From: Actinomycetota bacterium
GTDB taxonomy: Bacteria; Actinomycetota; Actinomycetes; Nanopelagicales; Nanopelagicaceae
Length of the DNA stretch: 39,455 bases
NCBI GenBank assembly: GCA_947450545.1
Contig: CANFVU010000012.1
Coordinates: 1 to 39,455 of the forward strand
Direction: 5' to 3'
A program made the position numbers and the translations under genes. Positions 27,476 to 38,321 of this stretch are shown here, in pieces. Each line of letters starts with the position of its first letter. Position 1 is the stretch's first letter. The notes under the pieces are model-generated. The model was not told the origin of the DNA, made no database searches, and was given only the letters and a program-made list of their open reading frames with translations.

Positions 27476-27985
27476 ATGCCTCGCGCAATTCTGATTGGTC
27501 CACCAGGTGCGGGTAAGTCGACGATTGGGAAAGCTCTTGCTAAAAAGCTCAACGTCGATTTCGCTGATACGGACCAGTTGATCGAGCAGCATGCAGCGAA
27601 AAAGATTACTGATATTTTTGTAGAAGATGGCGAAGCGGTTTTTCGCGATATGGAGAATGTGGTTGTTGCAAAAGCGCTCCAGGAAACTTCGGGTGTTCTT
27701 GCGCTTGGTGGGGGATCGGTCATGAGTGCCCCAACTCAAGAACTCCTCGCATCAATGAAACCTCACGTGATTCTATTGGAAGTGTCTATTTCTCAAGCAG
27801 CTCCACGGGTTGGCTTCAACAAAGATCGGCCATTGCTCATGGTGAATCCTCGTCAACAGTGGCAATCTCTGTTGGAGAAACGTTTGCCGACTTATCGAGC
27901 CTTAGCCGGTTTCACAGTATCAACCGATTCGATGAAGCCAGCAGAAGTTGCGGGAATGATTGCTACATATTTGGAGGAGTTATGA
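27476..27985 (+). CDS. aroK: Shikimate kinase
   Basis: A 169-residue P-loop kinase that phosphorylates shikimate. Walker A 'GPPGAGKST' is at 8-16, the shikimate-binding D-T-D motif follows in 'FADTDQLIEQ', then 'VFRDME' with the conserved Arg and Glu, 'LGGGSV' near 78, and 'DRPLL' in the lid region. Its stop overlaps the aroB start (ATGA). Length is normal. Confidence 0.96.
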   Translation: MPRAILIGPPGAGKSTIGKALAKKLNVDFADTDQLIEQHAAKKITDIFVEDGEAVFRDMENVVVAKALQETSGVLALGGGSVMSAPTQELLASMKPHVILLEVSISQAAPRVGFNKDRPLLMVNPRQQWQSLLEKRLPTYRALAGFTVSTDSMKPAEVAGMIATYLEEL

Positions 27986-29034
27986 AACACATCAAAGTTT
28001 CTGCCGAGCACGAGTATCAAGTGCACCTCGATGTTCATTTTGAAGGAATTCTTAATGATGTCAGTAAATCTCACAACAAGGTTTTGATTCTTGCACCTGA
28101 ATTCATTGTTTCTACGTATCATCTTGAGCAGTTCCTCCATCCTCTAGAGAACGCTTCGCTCTTCGTTGTTCCTGACGGCGAGCATCAAAAGGATATTTCG
28201 ATCGTTGAGAAGATTTGGCAGTCTATGGGAGAAGCCGGTCTCACTCGTTCAGATGCCCTCATTGCTATTGGCGGGGGAGCCACCACTGATCTAGGTGGTT
28301 TTGCAGCTGCCACATGGTTGCGCGGAATTTCTTGGTATGCAATCCCAACCACTCTTGCAGCGATGGTTGATGCATCTGTTGGGGGAAAGACCGGCATAAA
28401 TAGCCAGGTCGGTAAGAATCTGATTGGTTCTTTCCATTCTCCTCAAGGGGTATATGTGGACTTACGCTTTTTGAAGACGCTTTCCGATCGCGATTTCGCT
28501 GCCGGGCTAGCAGAGGTGATCAAAGTTGGGTTCATAAGAGATACAGAGATTCTGAATTTACTCCAGAGTAAAAATACTGTTGCGCTTGCTCGGGAGATTT
28601 CCGAAGAACTCATTTATCGAAGTGTTGCTGTGAAAGCAGATGTTGTATCACAGGATTTCCAAGAGAGTCGCCTACGAGAGATTCTCAATTATGGGCATAC
28701 ATTCGGTCACGCCATCGAAAAGTATTCTCACTACGAAATGCGCCACGGTGAAGCTGTGTCCATCGGACTTGTTTTCGCCGCTGAATTAGCAGGACGAGTC
28801 ATTGGACTAAAAAGTGATGTAATTGATTTACATCGCTCACTACTCCAACAGTTTGATCTACCGACGAGCACCCACATTCCTTTTCCCCCTTTGATGGAGT
28901 TAATGCGGTCGGATAAGAAGTCTCGTGGCGATTCGATTCGTTTCATCGGACTCAACAGCATTGGCACGCCTCATTGGTTAGAAGATGTAACATCCAACGA
29001 CCTTGAAGCTACCTATGAGAGAATTACCTCATGA
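27982..29034 (+). CDS. aroB: 3-dehydroquinate synthase
   Basis: A 350-residue NAD- and zinc-dependent enzyme that cyclises DAHP to 3-dehydroquinate. It shows 'PDGEHQKDISIVEKIW' near residue 63, 'AIGGGATTDLGGFAAATWLRG' (NAD-binding), 'PTTLAAMVDASVGGKTGIN', and metal ligands in 'AEVIKVG', 'NYGHTFGHAIEK' and 'RHGEAVSIG'. The frame is open 41 codons upstream, but the true start is the ATG at 27982 with GGAGGAG before it, overlapping the aroK stop. The aroQ gene overlaps its end. Confidence 0.96.
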   Translation: MKHIKVSAEHEYQVHLDVHFEGILNDVSKSHNKVLILAPEFIVSTYHLEQFLHPLENASLFVVPDGEHQKDISIVEKIWQSMGEAGLTRSDALIAIGGGATTDLGGFAAATWLRGISWYAIPTTLAAMVDASVGGKTGINSQVGKNLIGSFHSPQGVYVDLRFLKTLSDRDFAAGLAEVIKVGFIRDTEILNLLQSKNTVALAREISEELIYRSVAVKADVVSQDFQESRLREILNYGHTFGHAIEKYSHYEMRHGEAVSIGLVFAAELAGRVIGLKSDVIDLHRSLLQQFDLPTSTHIPFPPLMELMRSDKKSRGDSIRFIGLNSIGTPHWLEDVTSNDLEATYERITS

Positions 29035-29462
29035 AGGTATTAGTTCTTAATGGACCCAATCTTGGTCGCTTAGATCTCCGCGATACCTCGATTTATGGAA
29101 ACCTCGATTTTCCAAAGCTTAAGGAGTTCATCGAGAACTCTGCGAGTGAGAACGGCTTTCAAGCCGACGTTCGTCAAAGCGATAGTGAAGTTGACATCAT
29201 TCAATGGTTACACGAAGCTGCGGAATCGAAAATTCCTGTGATCATCAATCCTGCTGCTTTCACGCATTACTCCTACGCAATCCGTGATGCCGCGGAAATG
29301 TTGACTCTTCCATTCATTGAAGTCCACATCAGCAATCCACTTCGCCGAGAAGAATTCCGTCATACGTCGGTTATTTCAGGGATCGCGAGCGGGACCATTG
29401 CTGGATTCGGTCCTGATTCGTATCGATTAGCGCTTATCGCGCTCAAAGGCTTGCTCAAATAG
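29031..29462 (+). CDS. aroQ: Type II 3-dehydroquinate dehydratase
   Basis: A 143-residue dodecameric enzyme (type II, flavodoxin-like fold) that dehydrates 3-dehydroquinate. Visible motifs: 'LNGPNLGRLDLRD' at 5-17 with the catalytic tyrosine at 'SIYGN', 'IINPAAFTHYSYAIRDA' with conserved Asn, and 'EVHISNPLRREEFRHTS' with the catalytic His. The active-site loop has R-D-T where R-E-P is more usual, a mild change. It closes the aroC-aroK-aroB-aroQ group; aroQ instead of aroD means the type II enzyme serves this step. Confidence 0.93.
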   Translation: MKVLVLNGPNLGRLDLRDTSIYGNLDFPKLKEFIENSASENGFQADVRQSDSEVDIIQWLHEAAESKIPVIINPAAFTHYSYAIRDAAEMLTLPFIEVHISNPLRREEFRHTSVISGIASGTIAGFGPDSYRLALIALKGLLK

Positions 29463-29573
29463 CTGCACAACTTCTACGTCATCCTCGGGTATTCTTCTCC
29501 GCTGGTAAGAAATTAGTACGTAGATAATTCACTTTTAGGGCACAACTAGCACACACAAGGATGGACGCACATC
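29463..29573. other. Spacer between aroQ and efp
   Basis: A 111-base gap, one of the three longest here. GATAAT at 29523-29528, inside TAGATAAT, is a possible -10 for efp, giving a leader of about 40 bases. AAGGA at 29557-29561 is the only Shine-Dalgarno-like stretch, rather far (12 bases) from the efp ATG. I see no terminator hairpin and no RNA gene. Confidence 0.4.
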
Positions 29574-30134
29574 ATGGCAACAACCAATGACCTTAAGAAT
29601 GGCATGACTCTCGATATCGAAGGTCAGCTCTGGACAGTTATTGAGTTCCAACACGTCAAGCCAGGTAAAGGTCCGGCTTTCGTACGAACGAAAATGCGTC
29701 AAGTCCTTACTGGCAAAGTTGTTGAGAAGACTTTCAATGCGGGCGTAAAAGTTGAAGTTGCTGTTCTAGAAAAGCGCGACATGACATTCTTGTATCGCGA
29801 TGGGGATGACTTCATGTTCATGGATGCAAAGACTTTTGACCAAGTTTCAGTTCCAGAAGCAGTTGTTGGCGATAGCGTTAATTTCATGTTAGAAAACTGC
29901 GAAGCGATCGTAGCTATGCATGAAGGAAGTCCTTTGTACATCGAACTTCCTGCCTCCGTGGAATTGGTTGTTACGTACACCGAGCCAGGCCTTCAAGGAG
30001 ATCGTTCTTCTGGTGGAACAAAGCCAGCGACAGTTGAGACAGGCATTACCGTTCAAGTTCCACTTTTCATCAAGCAGGATGAAAAGATTCTTGTGGATAC
30101 TCGCAACGGTTCATATCTCGGCCGCGCTAACTAA
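29574..30134 (+). CDS. efp: Translation elongation factor P
   Basis: A 186-residue factor that relieves ribosome stalling at proline runs. Three beta-barrel domains are expected. The tip loop that reaches the peptidyl-transferase centre reads 'KPGKGPAF' with K32 at the tip. The P-G-K-G-P form is the one described for Actinobacteria whose EF-P works without modification of this lysine, and no modifying enzyme gene (epmA, ymfI) is seen nearby. nusB follows after 21 bases. Confidence 0.96.
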   Translation: MATTNDLKNGMTLDIEGQLWTVIEFQHVKPGKGPAFVRTKMRQVLTGKVVEKTFNAGVKVEVAVLEKRDMTFLYRDGDDFMFMDAKTFDQVSVPEAVVGDSVNFMLENCEAIVAMHEGSPLYIELPASVELVVTYTEPGLQGDRSSGGTKPATVETGITVQVPLFIKQDEKILVDTRNGSYLGRAN

Positions 30135-30155
30135 CGCGAATACGACTACATACTC

Positions 30156-30563
30156 ATGAGCGCACGGCGCAAGGCTCGAAAGCGAGCTTTAGATTTTCTC
30201 TATGAAAGTGATATTCGTAAAGCTGTCGCGTTGGAGCTGTATAGAACCAGGCCTGCAGATGAACTTTCCGAAGGTGCTTACGTTGAAACATTACTGTCGG
30301 GCGTAGCCGAACATATTGCGAAGATTGATGAACTCATCATTACTTATGCACAAGGCTGGGATTTGGATCGCATGCCTTCTATTGACCGCAATCTTCTGCG
30401 AATTGCTCTCTTTGAAATCCTTTGGAGCGAAAACCTTGATGACAAGATCGCAGTTTCAGAAGCTGTATCTCTTGCAAAAGAACTTTCCACCGATGAATCT
30501 GCTGGCTATATCAACGGCGTTCTCGGTCGAATAATCGCCCTTAAGCCTTCTTTGGCGTTGTAA
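30156..30563 (+). CDS. nusB: Transcription antitermination factor NusB
   Basis: A 135-residue all-helical protein that binds boxA RNA with NusE (S10) in rRNA antitermination. The signature is seen in 'SARRKARKRALDFLYESDIRK' at the start, 'WDLDRMPSIDRNLLRIALFEIL' near 67-90, and 'AVSEAVSLAKELSTDESAGYINGVLGRI' toward the end. The efp-nusB pair is the standard order. Its last 23 bases overlap the end of the convergent bldD gene. Confidence 0.95.
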   Translation: MSARRKARKRALDFLYESDIRKAVALELYRTRPADELSEGAYVETLLSGVAEHIAKIDELIITYAQGWDLDRMPSIDRNLLRIALFEILWSENLDDKIAVSEAVSLAKELSTDESAGYINGVLGRIIALKPSLAL

Positions 30564-31050
30564 AAAGAAGCCCATACGATTCGAGTCCTGCTTGAAGCTG
30601 TGAAGCGGGGATTTGAAGAGCTGCTGCAAGAGCGAGTGAATCACTTGCTCGCACAGACAATATCTCGCCGTTCCAATCACGACGCGCGCTACATACACCT
30701 GTGATGAAGCGTTGAAGGGATATCAATGAGGGTTCGCGTGAGTCTTTCACGCGGCGAATATCAAATGTGAGTCGATCCACTTTCACTTCGTGTGGTGGAG
30801 TTATTCCCAGAAGTTCATCGAGAGGAACTTTGTAAAAGGCCGCGAGCGCAATCGCTTTGTTGAGAGAGAGGGCTCGGTCGCATCGCTCATATGAGCCAAT
30901 AACGACAGCTTTCCATTTTCCCGCGGATGCCTCTTCAACATCCTTGAGGGTCCAGCCTTTGCTTTTACGGATACGGCGAATAGATGCGGCGAGCGCTTCG
31001 ATTGTAGGTCCATCGGAGAGTGGGTCATTTGTGTGTGAGTGTGTATTCAT
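30541..31050 (-). CDS. bldD: BldD-like transcription regulator with c-di-GMP binding motif
   Basis: A 169-residue regulator. The N-terminal helix-turn-helix (about 15-83) contains 'WKAVVIGSYERCDRALSL', nearly the recognition region of Streptomyces BldD. The C-terminal domain keeps the cyclic-di-GMP signature R-x-D-x8-R-x-x-D at R123, D125, R134 and D137 ('RRDWNGEILSVRASD'). In Streptomyces four c-di-GMP molecules join two BldD C-domains and switch on DNA binding that represses development. The position between nusB and pyrR matches Streptomyces. A hairpin sits at its start, and the upstream spacer holds two small palindromes. The targets in an organism without evident sporulation are unknown. 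Confidence 0.9.
   Translation of the reverse strand: MNTHSHTNDPLSDGPTIEALAASIRRIRKSKGWTLKDVEEASAGKWKAVVIGSYERCDRALSLNKAIALAAFYKVPLDELLGITPPHEVKVDRLTFDIRRVKDSREPSLISLQRFITGVCSARRDWNGEILSVRASDSLALAAALQIPASQLQAGLESYGLLFTTPKKA
30547..30570. repeat. Inverted repeat in the nusB/bldD overlap
   Basis: CTTCTTT (30547-30553) and AAAGAAG (30564-30570) form a 7-base stem with a 10-base loop, covering the nusB stop and the last bldD codons. The stem is AT-rich and neither side is followed by a T run, so it is not a standard terminator. It lies exactly where two converging transcripts must end. Confidence 0.4.
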
Positions 31051-31051
31051 G

Positions 31052-31067
31052 CGGAGAAAGTACTCCG
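31052..31067 (-). promoter_or_regulatory. Hairpin covering the bldD ribosome binding site
   Basis: Read on the minus strand, CGGAG and CTCCG are perfect 5-base complements around TACTTT, one base before the bldD ATG. The left arm holds GGAG, the only Shine-Dalgarno-like stretch (12 bases from the ATG). Pairing would hide it and bring the stem up to the start codon. Confidence 0.4.
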
Positions 31068-31093
31068 AACAGTGGCGAACCCGCTTTTTCTAT

Positions 31094-31113
31094 CCACAGG
31101 TGGTATTTTTACC
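31094..31113. promoter_or_regulatory. Two overlapping palindromes between bldD and pyrR
   Basis: CCAC-AG-GTGG (31094-31103) and GGTA-TTTT-TACC (31102-31113) overlap by two bases in the divergent spacer. Symmetry of this kind suits a dimeric repressor. BldD self-control is known in Streptomyces, but the match to its reported site is only partial, so the protein that binds is open. Confidence 0.3.
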
Positions 31114-31118
31114 TCCGC

Positions 31119-31175
31119 AAGGGAAACCTTGCATCCCTTTAACGATCCGTCCTGTGAGGCGGCGAAGGAGCTTAG
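31119..31175 (+). promoter_or_regulatory. PyrR-type RNA element overlapping the pyrR ribosome binding site
   Basis: GTCCTGTGAGGC (31149-31160) matches the conserved PyrR-binding loop of pyr leaders (consensus like TCCAGAGAGGCT), flanked by CCG (31147-31149) and CGG (31160-31162). The pyrR Shine-Dalgarno AAGGAG (31165-31170) follows at once. AAGGG (31119-31123) and CCCTT (31135-31139) form an upstream stem, and CCTT could instead pair with AAGG of the Shine-Dalgarno. In Mycobacterium smegmatis PyrR represses translation by binding such an element; the same is inferred here. Confidence 0.6.
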
Positions 31176-32646
<1,471 letters not shown>

Positions 32647-32650
<4 letters not shown>

Positions 32651-33936
32651 CATACACACTTACAAATGTGACACTTCCGTCAGGTGAAGTATCCAATATT
32701 GTTATTGATGGAAATCAGATTCTTTCAGTTGGTACGCAATCACAAGGTGATTCGATTGATTGCACTGGCTTAATTGCACTTCCTGGTCTTGTTGACCTAC
32801 ACACTCATCTTCGCGAACCAGGTAAAGAAGATTCCGAAACAGTTCTATCTGGTTCACAAGCGGCAGCCAAGGGTGGATTCACTGCCATATCAGCGATGGC
32901 TAACACATCTCCAGTTGCGGACACAGCAGGAGTTGTTGAACAAGTATTCCGACTTGGAAAAGAAGCCGGGCTGTGTGAAGTTTTCCCAATCGGCGCGGTC
33001 ACTGTTGGTTTAGCAGGAGAGCGACTTTCTGAGCTTGGTGCAATGGCTGATTCGGCTGCGCAGGTTCGAGTATTCAGTGATGATGGTAAATGCGTCAGTG
33101 ATCCACTGGTGATGCGTCGGGCTCTTGAGTACGTGAAATCTTTTGGTGGCGTCATTGCGCAACACGCACAAGATCCTCGTCTCACTGAGAACGCTCAGAT
33201 GAATGAGGGTGAAGTTTCATCACGTCTCGGCCTTGCGGGATGGCCAGCAGTTGCTGAAGAAGCAATTATTGCTCGAGATATTTTGTTAGCTGATCACGTC
33301 AAGAGCAGACTTCATATTTGTCACCTAACAACAAAGGGTGGAGTGGAACTTGTCCGTTGGGCCAAAGCGCAGGGGATAAGCGTTACAGCAGAAGTAACAC
33401 CACATCACTTACTTTTGACGGATGAACTTGTAGAGAGTTACGACCCTATATATAAAGTGAATCCCCCTCTACGAACTCAAGATGATGTCGATGCGCTGCG
33501 TGCAGGGCTAGCCGATGGAACTATCGATATTGTTGCAACGGATCACGCACCACACCCAACTGAAGATAAAGAGTGCGAGTGGAGCGCTGCTGCTTTTGGA
33601 ATGCTTGGGTTAGAAACTGCGCTTTCAATTGTGGTTAAAACAATGGTTGAGACAAAGAAATTTACGTGGACAGATGTCGCACGTGTTCTTTCATCGAATC
33701 CAGCGAAAATCGGTGGCTACGTCCGCCAAGGTCAAGAGCTAGTTGCTGGATCACCTGCAAACATCACGGTGATAAATCCCACTCTTGAATGGAGCGTGAA
33801 TCGAGAGGAACTTTCTTCAAAGAGTCGCAACACGCCATTCCATGGGTACACCTTGCCAGCTAAGGTAATCCACACAATCTTCGAGGGTGTCATCGTTGTG
33901 AAAGATGGAGAATTGACAGGTAAGAAGCATGACTAA
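32647..33936 (+). CDS. pyrC: Dihydroorotase, class I
   Basis: A 429-residue zinc amidohydrolase that closes carbamoyl aspartate to dihydroorotate. Metal ligands H52 and H54 lie in '[10 protein letters not shown]', the bridging acid in 'VFSDDGKCV' (D145/D146), and the catalytic Asp in 'ATDHAPH' (299-303). The length and the 'LREPG' and 'DDG' motifs mark the class I, Bacillus-like type rather than the short E. coli type. It overlaps pyrB (ATGA) and carA (8 bases). Confidence 0.95.
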
Positions 33937-35059
33937 GGCATACTTTGTATTAGATGACGGGGCAATATTCGAAGGTGAATCGTGGGCTTGTGTTGGCGAG
34001 ACTTTCGGAGAAGCTGTCTTCTCAACGGGAATGACTGGCTATCAAGAGACTCTTACTGATCCGTCGTATCACAAGCAAGTAGTTGTGATGACGGCACCTC
34101 ACATTGGTAACACAGGAATGAACTCGACTGACGAGGAGTCGCGAAAGATTTGGGTATCCGGATTTGTTGTTCGCAACCCTTCGCCTCGCGTGAGTAATTG
34201 GCGTTCAGAAATTTCATTGGAAGAGTCGCTGATTGACGCTGGAGTTGTCGGAATTTCTGGAGTGGATACTCGTGCGATTACCAGACACCTTCGGGATCGA
34301 GGTGCAATGCGCGTCGGAATATTCTCTGGCACTGAGTTGAGCCGAGAAGAGATGGTAATCAAAGTTCGACAGGCACCACCAATGTCAGGTGCTTTTTTAG
34401 CGGAAGATGTGTCGACTCCCGAGAAATACATCGTGCCAGTACCAGAAGGTGTTGAAAAGAGATTCACTGTTGCCGCTATCGATTTAGGCATCAAATCTGC
34501 TACACCACGTCATATGTCTGATCGTGGCATTGAAGTGCATGTCTTCCCGGTGGGTGCTACGAAAGAAGAGATTCTTGCAATCAATCCCGATGGAGTCTTT
34601 CTCTCCAACGGCCCTGGAGACCCAGCCACGATGGTTGATATCGTCGAATTGGTTCGTGAATTCTTATTGGATTCAATGCCGATTTTTGGAATCTGTTTCG
34701 GCCATCAAATTTTGGGACGAGCACTTGGATTTGATACATACAAGTTGCCGTTCGGTCATCGCGGAATCAATCAACCAGTGAAGAATTTGCAAAGTGGCAC
34801 AGTCGAGATCACAGCACACAATCACGGGTTTGCAGTTGCTGCTCCTATCGATTCAAATTTCACCACGGTCTTTGGTGCAGGCTATGTCAGCCATATATGC
34901 CTCAATGACGGAGTTGTTGAAGGTTTAGAGCTCTTAGAAAAACCAGCATTTAGCGTTCAATACCACCCAGAATCAGCAGCGGGTCCACATGATGCGGCAT
35001 ATCTTTTCGACCACTTCGTCGAGATGATGACGAAGGAGAAGGCGGGAAGAAGTGCCTAA
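33929..35059 (+). CDS. carA: Carbamoyl phosphate synthase, glutaminase subunit
   Basis: A 376-residue subunit that releases ammonia from glutamine and passes it through a tunnel to CarB. The small N-terminal domain shows '[18 protein letters not shown]' near 29-47. The class I amidotransferase triad is C256 in '[10 protein letters not shown]', H346 and E348 in '[13 protein letters not shown]'. It overlaps pyrC by 8 bases and carB by 8 bases. Carbamoyl phosphate also feeds arginine synthesis, although the gene is placed in the pyr operon. Confidence 0.97.
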   Translation: MTKAYFVLDDGAIFEGESWACVGETFGEAVFSTGMTGYQETLTDPSYHKQVVVMTAPHIGNTGMNSTDEESRKIWVSGFVVRNPSPRVSNWRSEISLEESLIDAGVVGISGVDTRAITRHLRDRGAMRVGIFSGTELSREEMVIKVRQAPPMSGAFLAEDVSTPEKYIVPVPEGVEKRFTVAAIDLGIKSATPRHMSDRGIEVHVFPVGATKEEILAINPDGVFLSNGPGDPATMVDIVELVREFLLDSMPIFGICFGHQILGRALGFDTYKLPFGHRGINQPVKNLQSGTVEITAHNHGFAVAAPIDSNFTTVFGAGYVSHICLNDGVVEGLELLEKPAFSVQYHPESAAGPHDAAYLFDHFVEMMTKEKAGRSA

Positions 35060-38000
35060 AGATCAATCTATAAAGAGCGTTCTTGTAATTGGTAGCGGAC
35101 CGATCGTCATTGGTCAGGCATGCGAATTTGATTATTCAGGAACTCAAGCATGTCGCGTTCTTCGGGAAGAGGGCGTACGAGTCATCCTTATTAACTCTAA
35201 TCCTGCAACCATTATGACTGACCCAGAATTTGCTGATGCGACATATATCGAGCCAATCACTCCAGACATTATCGAAAAGATCATCGCTAAAGAACGCCCT
35301 GATGCTGTCCTTGCAACACTTGGCGGGCAGACGGCTTTGAATGCGGCGATGGCTCTCAATGAGCTAGGAATTTTTGAGAAATATGGCACGCGTTTGATTG
35401 GTGCAGATATTCCTGCGATTAAGCGCGGTGAAGATCGAGATATCTTCAAGAAGATCGTGGAAAAAGTTGGGGGAGAGTCTGCGCGCTCGGCAATTTGTCA
35501 CAGTCTCGAGGATTGTTACGCAGCAGTTGAAACGTTGAACTACCCGGTTGTAGTACGACCATCTTTCACAATGGGAGGTCTGGGATCTGGAATTGCATTT
35601 GATCGTGAAGAACTTGATCTCATTGCTGGAGCAGGGTTGCGTCATAGCCCTACAACAGAAGTTCTCCTCGAAGAGTCGATCTTGGGTTGGAAAGAGTACG
35701 AGCTCGAAGTAATGCGTGATCACAAGGACAATGTCGTAATTGTTTGTTCGATTGAGAACGTTGACCCTATGGGCGTACATACCGGTGACTCCATCACTGT
35801 CGCTCCTGCACTGACGTTGACAGATGTCGAATACCAAAAATTGCGCGACTTATCGATTGAGATTATTCGAGAAGTTGGAGTTGCCACAGGTGGATGTAAT
35901 ATCCAATTTGCCGTAAATCCTCAGGATGGCCGAATCATAGTTATCGAGATGAATCCTCGTGTCTCACGTTCGTCAGCGCTTGCTTCGAAAGCAACGGGAT
36001 TTCCTATTGCAAAAATTGCGACCAAACTGGCGATTGGTTACAGTCTTGATGAGATTCAAAACGACATTACTCAAAGCACGCCTGCATCTTTTGAACCTAC
36101 ATTGGATTACATCGTTGTAAAAGTTCCTCGTTTTGCATTTGAAAAATTTCCGGAAGCTGACCCTCGTCTGACAACCACAATGAAATCCGTTGGTGAAGCG
36201 ATGGCTATCGGCCGAAGTTTCCCTGAAGCGCTGCAGAAAGCGCTCCGATCGGTCGAAAAGAAGGGAACATCCTTCACCTGGCGCACACCATCACTCTCAC
36301 GTGAAGAGCTCGTGGCTTCGGTCGGAATTCCTACAGAATTTAGATTGCAGCAAGTTCAACAACTCATGGCGCTCGGTGCTTCTGTTGAAGAACTTCATGG
36401 ATTGACAAAGATTGATCCATGGTTCCTTGCGCAGATTGAGGCTATCAATAACGCCGCACTCGAAATTGCTGGCGCATCGGATTTGAGCGCTGAAGTTCTA
36501 CTCAAAGCCAAGCGTCTTGGTTTCGCTGATTTCCAGATTGCTGAACTACGCAATATTGCTGAATCTGAAGTTCGTGGGGTGCGCCATCGCTTGGGAGTAA
36601 AGCCTGTCTATAAGACAGTTGATACATGTGCAGCGGAGTTTGAAGCACACACCCCTTATCACTATTCAAGTTACGACTTAGAGAGTGAAGTTATTCCTCG
36701 CACCAAACCTGCTGTAATCATTCTCGGTAGTGGGCCTAACCGCATCGGACAAGGCGTTGAGTTTGATTACTCTTGCGTTCATGCAGCTTTTGCCCTGAAA
36801 GCGGCAGGCTATGAAACAATCATGATTAACTGCAATCCAGAAACTGTCTCTACGGATTACGACACCTCTGATCGTCTCTACTTCGAACCACTCACTCTTG
36901 AGGATGTTTTAGAAGTTATCGCTGCTGAAACTCAGGCGGGGCCAGTATTGGGTGTTATCGCACAACTGGGCGGTCAAACCCCACTCGGTCTTGCTCGCGG
37001 CTTGATGGATGCCGGAGTAACTATTTTGGGAACAAGTCCTAATTCAATCGATCTTGCAGAAGACCGTGGACAATTCGGAAACGTACTTGATGTTGCCCAA
37101 TTGGTTGCGCCTAAATATGGAATGGCTCAATCGTACGAAGAGGCAGTCACCATTGCTCATGAGATTTCATATCCAGTTCTCGTTCGCCCGTCATTCGTAC
37201 TTGGTGGACGTGGAATGGAGATTGTTTATGACGATGAATCTCTTCGTGGGTTTATCGAACGGGCAACACAAATTACACCCAACCATCCTGTCTTGATTGA
37301 TCGATTCTTGGATGACGCAATTGAGATTGACGTTGATGCTCTCTACGACGGCGAAGAACTCTTCCTTGCCGGGGTTATGGAACACATTGAAGAAGCTGGT
37401 ATTCACTCAGGAGATTCAGCATGTGTTCTTCCAAGCGCATCTCTTAACGCAGATATGCAGAAGCAGATTCGCGAAGCTACACACAAAATTGCATCGGGTG
37501 TGAACGTTCGGGGTTTGATTAATATTCAATTTGCTATAACGCGCACCAATCCTGGAGAGACTGGAACGTTATATGTATTGGAAGCAAATCCACGCGCTTC
37601 TCGCACAGTTCCATTTGTCAGCAAAGCAACTGGAAATCCTCTATCTAAGGCAGCTGCACTTATCTCGGTAGGACGTTCAATCGCTGATCTTCGGAAAGAA
37701 GGCGTATTGCCAATCACTGGCGACGGAGTTGCGCATGGAATTTCTGTTAAGGAAGCAGTTCTGCCTTGGAATCGTTTCCGTAGAGTTGATGGAACAGGAG
37801 TGGATTCAGTCCTTGGACCTGAAATGCGTTCGACCGGTGAAGTTATGGGTATCGCCAACACTTTTGGCGAAGCGTATGCAAAGAGTCAGAGCGCTGCTTT
37901 TGGTGCGCTGCCGAAGTCGGGAAATGTATTTCTTTCACTGAGCGAACGAGATAAAGAAGGATCGGTTGAACCAGCGCGAACCCTTGTAAATCTAGGATTC

Positions 38001-38321
38001 ACTTTGTTCACTACCATTGGTACACACAACTACCTTGCATCTACAGGTGTGCAATCAACTCTTGTACGGAAGAATTCAGATTCAGCAGCTCAGGGTCCTT
38101 CCGCAGTCGACATCATCACAAATGGCACGGTCCAGCTTGTGATCAACACTCCACTTGGACGAGGCACACGTCATGATGGGTGGTTGATTCGCACGGCTTC
38201 TGTGCAGCGCCAAATACCGATCATCACAACGATTGCAGGATTCAAAGCAGCAGTTGCTGGTATATCGGATATCACTGCAAACGATTTTTCTATTAAATCA
38301 GTTCAGGAGTGGTCTGCATGA
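35052..38321 (+). CDS. carB: Carbamoyl phosphate synthase, large subunit
   Basis: A 1089-residue synthetase that makes carbamoyl phosphate from bicarbonate, ammonia and two ATP. Its two homologous halves are plain: first '[26 protein letters not shown]' region at 10-35 with ATP-grasp '[17 protein letters not shown]', and second '[24 protein letters not shown]' near 556 with '[19 protein letters not shown]'. An oligomerisation domain lies between and the C-terminal MGS-like allosteric domain ('[20 protein letters not shown]') is where UMP acts in relatives. The start is a GTG overlapping the carA stop. Confidence 0.98.
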   Translation: MPKDQSIKSVLVIGSGPIVIGQACEFDYSGTQACRVLREEGVRVILINSNPATIMTDPEFADATYIEPITPDIIEKIIAKERPDAVLATLGGQTALNAAMALNELGIFEKYGTRLIGADIPAIKRGEDRDIFKKIVEKVGGESARSAICHSLEDCYAAVETLNYPVVVRPSFTMGGLGSGIAFDREELDLIAGAGLRHSPTTEVLLEESILGWKEYELEVMRDHKDNVVIVCSIENVDPMGVHTGDSITVAPALTLTDVEYQKLRDLSIEIIREVGVATGGCNIQFAVNPQDGRIIVIEMNPRVSRSSALASKATGFPIAKIATKLAIGYSLDEIQNDITQSTPASFEPTLDYIVVKVPRFAFEKFPEADPRLTTTMKSVGEAMAIGRSFPEALQKALRSVEKKGTSFTWRTPSLSREELVASVGIPTEFRLQQVQQLMALGASVEELHGLTKIDPWFLAQIEAINNAALEIAGASDLSAEVLLKAKRLGFADFQIAELRNIAESEVRGVRHRLGVKPVYKTVDTCAAEFEAHTPYHYSSYDLESEVIPRTKPAVIILGSGPNRIGQGVEFDYSCVHAAFALKAAGYETIMINCNPETVSTDYDTSDRLYFEPLTLEDVLEVIAAETQAGPVLGVIAQLGGQTPLGLARGLMDAGVTILGTSPNSIDLAEDRGQFGNVLDVAQLVAPKYGMAQSYEEAVTIAHEISYPVLVRPSFVLGGRGMEIVYDDESLRGFIERATQITPNHPVLIDRFLDDAIEIDVDALYDGEELFLAGVMEHIEEAGIHSGDSACVLPSASLNADMQKQIREATHKIASGVNVRGLINIQFAITRTNPGETGTLYVLEANPRASRTVPFVSKATGNPLSKAAALISVGRSIADLRKEGVLPITGDGVAHGISVKEAVLPWNRFRRVDGTGVDSVLGPEMRSTGEVMGIANTFGEAYAKSQSAAFGALPKSGNVFLSLSERDKEGSVEPARTLVNLGFTLFTTIGTHNYLASTGVQSTLVRKNSDSAAQGPSAVDIITNGTVQLVINTPLGRGTRHDGWLIRTASVQRQIPIITTIAGFKAAVAGISDITANDFSIKSVQEWSA

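Noticed and set aside
29480-29563. CATCCT (29480-29485) and AGGATG (29558-29563) as a long-range stem before efp
   Set aside because: Only six bases with more than 70 bases between; expected by chance in a region of this size.
31090-31098. CTATCCACA, eight of nine matches to a DnaA box
   Set aside because: A single box without a cluster, AT-rich unwinding region or dnaA/dnaN neighbours; it overlaps the palindrome and is probably chance.
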